DNA of 5,045 bases from Anaerolineaceae bacterium (lineage in GTDB: Bacteria; Planctomycetota; Phycisphaerae; FEN-1346; JAACEH01). Each line of letters opens with the position of its first letter. Within the stretch, counting starts at the first letter, position 1. The stretch spans positions 1-5,045 of the forward strand of contig JAACEH010000157.1 of assembly GCA_011682595.1 (NCBI GenBank). The letters run 5' to 3'. Below are positions 5,027 to 5,045 of the stretch, one piece after another. Below the pieces are notes generated by a model that ran no database searches, was not told where the DNA came from, and worked only from the letters and a program-made list of their open reading frames with translations. A program made the translations under genes and the position numbers.

Positions 5027-5045
5027 CTGCCGGCCGGGGTCTGTG

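Overview
The window is high-GC DNA, most likely from a member of the Planctomycetota (a Phycisphaerae-like lineage is a guess). The evidence is compositional and domain-based. One protein ends in a PEP-CTERM sorting signal. A second, secreted protein ends in a pair of dockerin/EF-hand-like repeats of the style common in planctomycetes. A third partial protein starts like a planctomycete MsbA-type ABC exporter. No taxonomic marker gene is present, so the assignment is an inference.

All three genes lie on the minus strand, so in transcription order the window reads right to left. First is a 710-residue exported protein (2686-4818), with a plausible promoter near 4934-4962, a good ribosome binding site and a roughly 110-nt leader containing a TCGG tetranucleotide repeat. 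Next is a gap of almost 900 bp with no convincing gene (1795-2685). It holds several inverted repeats, a G-quadruplex-type C/G tract and, close to the next gene, a compact 78-bp element. That element is an outer 9-bp stem enclosing two near-identical hairpins whose sequence differences keep pairing only when read as minus-strand RNA. Next is a 345-residue PEP-CTERM protein (757-1794) with a GTG start, followed about 50 nt after its stop by a strong GC-rich hairpin that looks like a terminator. The last gap (357-756) also contains a 123-bp region bounded by 10-bp inverted repeats with competing internal hairpins. Finally, the 5' part of an ABC exporter gene (1-356) runs off the left edge, preceded by a perfect TATAAT box.

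The genes do not look like one tight operon: the gaps are long, and there is a terminator-like hairpin after the PEP-CTERM gene. Two of the three encode cell-surface or exported proteins that use different C-terminal modules: PEP-CTERM membrane sorting, and a dockerin-like calcium-binding pair. The third is a membrane exporter. A shared envelope role is possible but is not shown by the sequence. The strongest candidates for something undescribed are the two structured intergenic elements, above all the twin-hairpin element in the probable leader of the PEP-CTERM gene.
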